From positions 434,001 through 498,000 of the forward strand of contig NOKP01000019.1 in NCBI GenBank assembly GCA_002682825.1: 64,000 nt of DNA, in the 5' to 3' direction. Within the stretch, counting starts at the first letter, position 1. Each line of letters begins with the position of its first letter. The notes under the pieces were generated by a model, which was not told the origin of the DNA, did no database searches, and saw only the letters and a list, made by a program, of their open reading frames with translations. This DNA is from Neonectria sp. B-13. Taxonomy: Eukaryota > Ascomycota > Sordariomycetes > Hypocreales > Nectriaceae. This document shows positions 56,512-64,000 of this stretch, one piece after another. The position numbers and the translations under genes were made by a program.

Positions 56512-58097
56512 TTAAATATAATAGTTCTTAATAATATATACTTAGAGAAAGAACTAAGGATTAAATAGTATAAAGAAAATAGAAAGAATAATAATATAAT
56601 AAGCTTAATACTTAAGCTTAAAGTAATAATAACTTAAAAAGATAAAAGTTTCTATTATAAAGTTAAAGTATAAGTTTTATTATTTAGATATAATAGTCTT
56701 TAGTAGTATATACTTAGAGAAAAAGCTAAAGATTAAATAATATAAAAGAAAATAAAAAGAATAATAATATAATAGGCTTAATACTTAAGCTTAAAGTAAT
56801 AATAACTTAAGAAGATAAAGGTTTTTACTATAAAGTTAAAGTATAAGTTATATTACTCTAATTAGCTAAAAAAGCTAGATCTTAGAAAAGCTAAATCTTA
56901 GAAAAGCTAAATCTTAGAAAAGTTAAATCTTAAAAAAGCTAAGTCTTAGAAAGGTTAAACCTTAAAAAAGCTAGATCTTAAAAAAGGTTAAAACCTTTTA
57001 AGATAAAAGTCTAATCTATAAGGCTTTATACTTTCTAGATTACTTTTTTATATTCTATTTAATCCTTTATATAATATAATAATTATACTATTAATTATAT
57101 AAGATAATTACTATTTAAATTATATTATAATCTAATAAGCTCTTATTAAACTATATATATAAGCTTTTATATAATCTATATAGTAAATTAAAAGAATATT
57201 TAAGCTTTATTTCTATACTATAAATTATAACTTAAAAGTCTAGTCTAAAGTATATAAAATAGTATATAATCAATTAGTTTAAACCTAAGGAATTAATCTA
57301 ATTAATAGTCTTTAGCTATAATATCCTACTATAAGAGGAAATATAACTTAATATAGTAATAGCTTAGTAAATTATAATAGAATAGCTCTTTTTAAAAAGA
57401 CTAACTCTAAAGCTAGAAAGGAATAATAATATTATTACTATAGAAAAGGAATTCCTTAAGAAGCTATATAACTCTATTTATATCTTATAGATTATATAAT
57501 TAATAGATAATATTATTCTAATTAGTCTATAGCTAAAGGAGTAATATATTAGAAACTAAAAGAATCTAATTATCTTTAATATTAGTAATAAAGTATAAAG
57601 GGATTTAATAAAGAGAGTTCTATAAAGAGAGTAAAAGTTAATAATTAGATTTAAAATCTAAAGATTTATTCTTCTATTAAGCTTAAGTAAAAGAAATATA
57701 TAATTTAGTATAATTATAGATAAGTAGAAATAGTAGTCTAAATAGTAGTTTTAAAAGTAAATATTACTATTATAAAGAAAGAATTCTTTAAGAAGCTATA
57801 TAATTCTATTTATATTTTATAGATTATATAATTAATAAATAATATTAGTCTAATTAACTTATAATTAAAGGAATAATATATTAAAAACTAAGAGAATCTT
57901 ATAGTTATCTTTAATATTAGTTATAAAGTATAAAGAGATTTAGTAAAAGAAGTTAAAAGCTAGAAAGCATAAAAGTTAATAATTAGATTTAAAATTTAAA
58001 GATTTATCCTTTTATTAAGCTTAAGTAAAGGAAATATATAATTTAATATAATTATAAATAAGTAAAAATAATAGTTTAAATAGTAGTTTTAATAGTA
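56512..58097 (-). mobile_element. Inverted element copy, deleted and interrupted by another copy
   Basis: Reverse-strand 3' part (56512-56679) and 5' part (57761-58097) flank a further inverted copy at 56680-57760 (which ends AGTAA, the complement of the TTACT start). The middle of the outer copy is missing, and no matching target duplication is seen for the inner copy. Confidence 0.5.
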
Positions 58098-59156
58098 AAG
58101 ATAATAGTATTTAGATATAATAGTTCTTAGTAGTATATACTTAGAGAAAGAGCTAAAAGTTAAATAGTATAAAAGAAAATAGAAAAAATAATAGTATAAT
58201 AGGCTTAATACTTAAGCCTAAGGTAATAATAACTTAAGAAAATAAAAGTTTCTACTATAAAGTTAAAATATAAGTTTTACTATTCTAATTAACTAGAAAA
58301 GCTAAATCTTAAAAAAGCTAGATCTTAGAAAAGCTAGATCTTAGAAAAGCTAGATCTTAAAAAGCTAAATCTTAGAAAAGGCTAAAATCCCTTAGAATAA
58401 AAGCCTAACTAATCTTTATACTTTCTAGACTCTTTATATTCTATTTAACCTTCTACCTAATATAATAATTATATAACTAATTATATATAATAACCTTTTA
58501 AATTATACTATAGCCTAGTAAGCCCTTACTAAGCTATACTTATAGGCTCTTATATAATCTATATAGCCTATTTTAAGTAGATCTAAGTCTTATTTCTAAG
58601 CTATAAATTATAGTTTAAAAGTCTAATCTATAAGATATAAAAAAGATTAAAACTAATTAATATTCTAAGGCTAAGGAATTAGTTTAATTAGTAGTTTTTA
58701 GTTATTATATCCTACTATAAGATAGAATCTAGCCTAATAGAGTAATAGCCCAATAGATTATAATAGAATAGGTCTTTCTAAAGGGGCTAACTTTAAAGCT
58801 AGAAAGGAATAATAATACTACTAATATAGAGAAAAGGTTTATTAATAGTCTAAAGTATAATGACTATATCTTATAGGTTATATAACTAATAAGTAATACT
58901 ATACTAACTAACCTACAACCAAAGGAGTAATGCATTAGAAAGTAAGAGAATCCTACTAATTAGCTATAAAGCTGTATAGAGGGATTTGGCGGAGGGAGTT
59001 CTAGGAAGCTAGAGGGGGCAAAGGTCAATAATTAGGTTCAAAATCCAAAGATCTATCCCCCTATTAAGCTTAAGTAAAGGAAACATATAATTCAGTGCAA
59101 TTATAGATAAGTAGAAACAGTAGTTTAAATAGTAGTTTTAATAGTAAAAGATAGTA
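58098..59156 (-). mobile_element. Inverted element copy with 9-bp target duplication
   Basis: The element spans 58107-59147 in reverse orientation. The flanks AAGATAATA (58098-58106) and AAGATAGTA (59148-59156) are a 9-bp direct repeat with one G/A difference. It has a reverse-oriented 16-bp tandem array near 58310-58390. Confidence 0.6.
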
Positions 59157-59163
59157 GTATATA

Positions 59164-61432
59164 TCTATTTAAACTAGTTCTTATTAACTTAAAGAGAAAG
59201 GTTTCTTTCTATAAATAGAAAAGTTAATTCTAGCTAAGTTTAAACTAATAACCCTTTAATTATATAAAGGGTTCTAAGTATATAACTATTATATAATAAA
59301 ACTAATAGTAATCTTATATATTTATTTAATCAGCTTAGTTATTAATAGATTATTCTTATAAGTATTAAATAAGATATTCTTTTTCTTTTCTTTTTTCTTT
59401 TTCTTTTTATTAGAATAATATAATTAAGTTTATTATTTATAGAATTCTTACTAATTAAAAGAGTTATTCTTTCTCTTAAATATAATATTTATAAATTGTA
59501 TAGAAATAAAAGTATAAAATATAAATTAAATAAATTATCTAATTTAAATAGTCTATTTTTATAGTTATTATAATAATCTTTCTAAATATATTAATCCTTT
59601 TCACTATTGAAACTACTATTTAGACTACTGTTTCTGCCTATCTGCAATTGCACTGAATCATATGTTTCCTTTGCTTAAGCTTAACAGGGGGATAGATCTT
59701 TGGATTTTGAACCTAATTATTGACTTTTGCCCCCTCCAGCTTCCCAGAACTCCCTCCGCCAAATCCCTCTATGCTTCATGGCTGATGTTAGAGATAACCA
59801 GATTCCCTTGGTTTCTAATGCATTACTCCTTCAGCTATAGGTTGGTTAGAACAATGTTATCTATCAACTGCATGATCCATAGGGCAGAGATAGGGTTGTA
59901 TAGCTTCTTGAGGAACTCCTTCTCTATAGTAGTAATATTACTATTCCTTTCTAGCTTTAGAGCTAGCCTCTCTAGAAAGAGCTATTCTATTGTAATCCAC
60001 TAGGCTATTACTATATTAAGCTAGATTCTATCTTATAGTAGAATATTATAGCTAAAGACTACTAATTAGACTAATTTCTTAGGTCTAAAGCAATTGATCA
60101 TAGGCTATTTTATATACCCTAGGCTAGACTTTTAAGCTATAATTTATAGTATAGAAATAAGGCTTAGATATTCTTTCAATTCAATATATAGGTCATATGA
60201 AAGCCTATATGTATAGCTTAGTAAGGGCTTACTAGGCTATAGTGCAATTTAGATAATAGTCATCTTATGCAATCAGTAGTATAATTATTGTATTATTTAG
60301 AAGGTTGGATGGAATGCAAAGAGGTAACCTAGAAAGCATAGAGCCTTGCAGACTGGGCTTTTATCCCAAGGGGTTTTAGCCTTTTCTAAGGTCTAGCTTT
60401 TCTAAGATCTAGCTTTTCCAAGATCTAGCTTTTCTAAGATCTAGCTTTTCTAAGATCTAGCTTTTCCAGCTGATTGGGGCAGTAAAACTTACACCTTAAC
60501 TTTATAGTAGAAACTTTTATCTCCTTAAGTCATTATTGCCTTAGGCTTAGGTATTAAGCCTATTATACTATTGTTTTTTCTGTTTTCTTTTATACTGTTT
60601 AACCTTTAGCCTTTTCTCTAGGTGTATGCTACTAAGGACTATTATATCTAAATAAAGTAATAAGGTTTTTAAATTAAATTAAGTTTAATCTAATAAGTTC
60701 TTATAAAGTCTAAGCTATTATATATATAAATAGATAATTATATTCTTAGTTCTTAAGTTAATTAGAAATTAGTATATTTAAAATACTAAAATAGGAAAAA
60801 AGGCTAATATTTATAAATATCTTATAAAAGGCTATTATAATTTATTATAGTTAGTTCTTTTATTTATTAATAAAAGTATTATAAATATAAACTTAACTAT
60901 AGAATTAATTAAAAATAAAGCTAGTTTAGTATAAAGGAAAGTATACTAGCTTAATAAGAAACCTTTTATTAAATATCTTCTCTTTTAGCTTATTAGATTC
61001 CTAAAATCTAAATATAAAATCTTTTACTTTAACTTAAGTTATTTTAATAGGTATTAATCCATTTGATTTAAATAAGTTATATTTAAAGTTAAAATAAGTT
61101 TTAACTTTAATATTAAGAGAATTATAATAAATAAGAATAGTATCTTCTAGCCTATAGTTAAGTATATATAAGAGTATATAAAGTCTTTTATACTTTACTT
61201 AATTCTTATTTAGTATTTATTTAAATAAATCTTAAAGACTATTATAGTACTAAAGCTATAATCAGGGTTGTGAAATAAGTTAGTCCATTTTAGACTAATT
61301 AAAGACTTATTTAAATAAGTTAGTTTTTAGTTAGTTTTTAGTCCACTTAGACTAGTTTAATTCCAAGGGTAGATTAACTTATTTAAATAAGTCTTTAGTT
61401 ACTTAAAAGTCCAAAAAATAAGTCTAAGTCTA
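59164..61432 (+). repeat. Left arm of large inverted repeat
   Basis: Every stretch I compared is the exact reverse complement of 61732-64000 (position p pairs with 123164-p). The arm includes an element copy (59601-60655) and ends at the N gap. The right arm reaches the window end, so the repeat may continue further. Confidence 0.85.
59601..60655 (+). mobile_element. Element copy E (least mutated)
   Basis: Starts TCACTATTGAAACTACTATT and ends ATATCTAAATAA, about 1,055 bp. It keeps more C and G than other copies. A 113-codon frame at 59662-60003 is probably fortuitous, because related copies do not preserve it. Flanking 9-mers do not match each other. Confidence 0.6.
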
Positions 61433-61532
61433 NNNNNNNNNNNNNNNNNNNNNNNNNNNNNNNNNNNNNNNNNNNNNNNNNNNNNNNNNNNNNNNNNNNN
61501 NNNNNNNNNNNNNNNNNNNNNNNNNNNNNNNN
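61433..61532. other. Assembly gap of 100 N
   Basis: Exactly 100 ambiguous bases, the conventional size for a gap of unknown length, at the tip of the inverted repeat. Confidence 0.95.
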
Positions 61533-61631
61533 TTAATTAGTTAATTAGTTAATTAGTTAATTAGTTAATTAGTTAATTAGTTAATTAGTTAATTAGTTAA
61601 TTAGTTAATTAGTTAATTAGTTAATTAGTTA
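61533..61631 (+). repeat. (TTAATTAG)n microsatellite
   Basis: About twelve uninterrupted TTAATTAG units directly after the gap. Such a run probably caused the assembly break. Confidence 0.9.
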
Positions 61632-61731
61632 TATAGCTAATTAGCTTTATTCTATTAAGAATTTATTTCTTAGGACTTATTTTAGACTTATGGACTTAAA
61701 AATAAGTCTTTATTCATTCCGGGCTTGGAAT

Positions 61732-64000
61732 TAGACTTAGACTTATTTTTTGGACTTTTAAGTAACTAAAGACTTATTTAAATAAGTTAATCTACCCTTG
61801 GAATTAAACTAGTCTAAGTGGACTAAAAACTAACTAAAAACTAACTTATTTAAATAAGTCTTTAATTAGTCTAAAATGGACTAACTTATTTCACAACCCT
61901 GATTATAGCTTTAGTACTATAATAGTCTTTAAGATTTATTTAAATAAATACTAAATAAGAATTAAGTAAAGTATAAAAGACTTTATATACTCTTATATAT
62001 ACTTAACTATAGGCTAGAAGATACTATTCTTATTTATTATAATTCTCTTAATATTAAAGTTAAAACTTATTTTAACTTTAAATATAACTTATTTAAATCA
62101 AATGGATTAATACCTATTAAAATAACTTAAGTTAAAGTAAAAGATTTTATATTTAGATTTTAGGAATCTAATAAGCTAAAAGAGAAGATATTTAATAAAA
62201 GGTTTCTTATTAAGCTAGTATACTTTCCTTTATACTAAACTAGCTTTATTTTTAATTAATTCTATAGTTAAGTTTATATTTATAATACTTTTATTAATAA
62301 ATAAAAGAACTAACTATAATAAATTATAATAGCCTTTTATAAGATATTTATAAATATTAGCCTTTTTTCCTATTTTAGTATTTTAAATATACTAATTTCT
62401 AATTAACTTAAGAACTAAGAATATAATTATCTATTTATATATATAATAGCTTAGACTTTATAAGAACTTATTAGATTAAACTTAATTTAATTTAAAAACC
62501 TTATTACTTTATTTAGATATAATAGTCCTTAGTAGCATACACCTAGAGAAAAGGCTAAAGGTTAAACAGTATAAAAGAAAACAGAAAAAACAATAGTATA
62601 ATAGGCTTAATACCTAAGCCTAAGGCAATAATGACTTAAGGAGATAAAAGTTTCTACTATAAAGTTAAGGTGTAAGTTTTACTGCCCCAATCAGCTGGAA
62701 AAGCTAGATCTTAGAAAAGCTAGATCTTAGAAAAGCTAGATCTTGGAAAAGCTAGATCTTAGAAAAGCTAGACCTTAGAAAAGGCTAAAACCCCTTGGGA
62801 TAAAAGCCCAGTCTGCAAGGCTCTATGCTTTCTAGGTTACCTCTTTGCATTCCATCCAACCTTCTAAATAATACAATAATTATACTACTGATTGCATAAG
62901 ATGACTATTATCTAAATTGCACTATAGCCTAGTAAGCCCTTACTAAGCTATACATATAGGCTTTCATATGACCTATATATTGAATTGAAAGAATATCTAA
63001 GCCTTATTTCTATACTATAAATTATAGCTTAAAAGTCTAGCCTAGGGTATATAAAATAGCCTATGATCAATTGCTTTAGACCTAAGAAATTAGTCTAATT
63101 AGTAGTCTTTAGCTATAATATTCTACTATAAGATAGAATCTAGCTTAATATAGTAATAGCCTAGTGGATTACAATAGAATAGCTCTTTCTAGAGAGGCTA
63201 GCTCTAAAGCTAGAAAGGAATAGTAATATTACTACTATAGAGAAGGAGTTCCTCAAGAAGCTATACAACCCTATCTCTGCCCTATGGATCATGCAGTTGA
63301 TAGATAACATTGTTCTAACCAACCTATAGCTGAAGGAGTAATGCATTAGAAACCAAGGGAATCTGGTTATCTCTAACATCAGCCATGAAGCATAGAGGGA
63401 TTTGGCGGAGGGAGTTCTGGGAAGCTGGAGGGGGCAAAAGTCAATAATTAGGTTCAAAATCCAAAGATCTATCCCCCTGTTAAGCTTAAGCAAAGGAAAC
63501 ATATGATTCAGTGCAATTGCAGATAGGCAGAAACAGTAGTCTAAATAGTAGTTTCAATAGTGAAAAGGATTAATATATTTAGAAAGATTATTATAATAAC
63601 TATAAAAATAGACTATTTAAATTAGATAATTTATTTAATTTATATTTTATACTTTTATTTCTATACAATTTATAAATATTATATTTAAGAGAAAGAATAA
63701 CTCTTTTAATTAGTAAGAATTCTATAAATAATAAACTTAATTATATTATTCTAATAAAAAGAAAAAGAAAAAAGAAAAGAAAAAGAATATCTTATTTAAT
63801 ACTTATAAGAATAATCTATTAATAACTAAGCTGATTAAATAAATATATAAGATTACTATTAGTTTTATTATATAATAGTTATATACTTAGAACCCTTTAT
63901 ATAATTAAAGGGTTATTAGTTTAAACTTAGCTAGAATTAACTTTTCTATTTATAGAAAGAAACCTTTCTCTTTAAGTTAATAAGAACTAGTTTAAATAGA
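61732..64000 (-). repeat. Right arm of large inverted repeat
   Basis: Reverse complement of 59164-61432, containing the inverted element copy at 62509-63563. The match continues to the last base of the window. Confidence 0.85.

Larger units (their letters stand above)
61263..61901. mobile_element. Possible hAT-like terminal repeats at palindrome centre
   Basis: CAGGGTTGTGAAATAAG at 61263 and its inverse ending CACAACCCTG at 61901 face each other like hAT terminal inverted repeats. However, the whole region is palindromic, so any sequence here would look inverted. No direct target duplication is present. Tentative. Confidence 0.3.

Noticed and set aside
59662..60003. 113-codon open frame, repeated inverted at 63161-63502
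   Set aside because: It lies inside the repeat element, is not kept open in the other element copies, and its second occurrence is only the mirror arm of the palindrome.

Overview
The window looks like nuclear DNA of a filamentous ascomycete (Pezizomycotina, possibly Hypocreales). The support is short GT-AG introns (mostly 43-79 nt), fungus-specific families (bZIP with DUF3425-type tail, F-box/LRR proteins, Zn2Cys6-type regulator remnants, PD-(D/E)XK and OTT_1508-type deaminase families) and a 13 kb AT-rich tract full of decayed repeats that resembles repeat-induced point mutation (RIP). I found no convincing tRNA, rRNA or CRISPR.

Layout. 1-8.7 kb: an effector-like block with a giant intronless Tc-toxin (TcdB/TcaC, SpvB-type) gene running off the left edge, a divergent PI-PLC-like phosphodiesterase, and a four-exon ricin-B-type lectin. 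10.8-15 kb: a small metabolic module of zinc alcohol dehydrogenase, bZIP regulator and acetoacetate-decarboxylase-like enzyme. The two enzyme promoters carry TGACGT boxes, the classic bZIP site, including a 50-bp promoter duplication. 15-23 kb: an OsmC-like mitochondrial protein, an F-box gene, F-box fragments and long stretches without a recognisable gene.

23.3-31.9 kb: the ruins of a catabolic cluster. It holds Baeyer-Villiger monooxygenase pieces, an adenylate-forming ligase, an acyl-CoA dehydrogenase, a thiolase and a regulator, all broken. Only one NmrA/isoflavone-reductase-like gene with clean introns is intact. 33-45 kb: a large fungal protein with an unusual C-terminal module, an OTT_1508-type deaminase with a reading-frame break, an HExxH metallopeptidase-like gene, a secreted ASKHA-like protein, a nitrilase pseudogene carrying a copia LTR end, and a GNAT acetyltransferase.

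46-51 kb: gene decay plus Ty1/copia debris (LTR end, half-tRNA primer-binding site, gag fragment) and a PD-(D/E)XK pseudogene with several stops. 51.2-64 kb: AT-rich, gene-free sequence built from copies of a roughly 1.05-kb element that makes 9-bp target duplications and often nests in itself. It ends in an apparently perfect inverted repeat (arms of at least 2.27 kb) around a 100-N assembly gap.

Coding positions for split genes were worked out by hand from splice sites and reading frame. Family assignments are pattern recognition without database searches.
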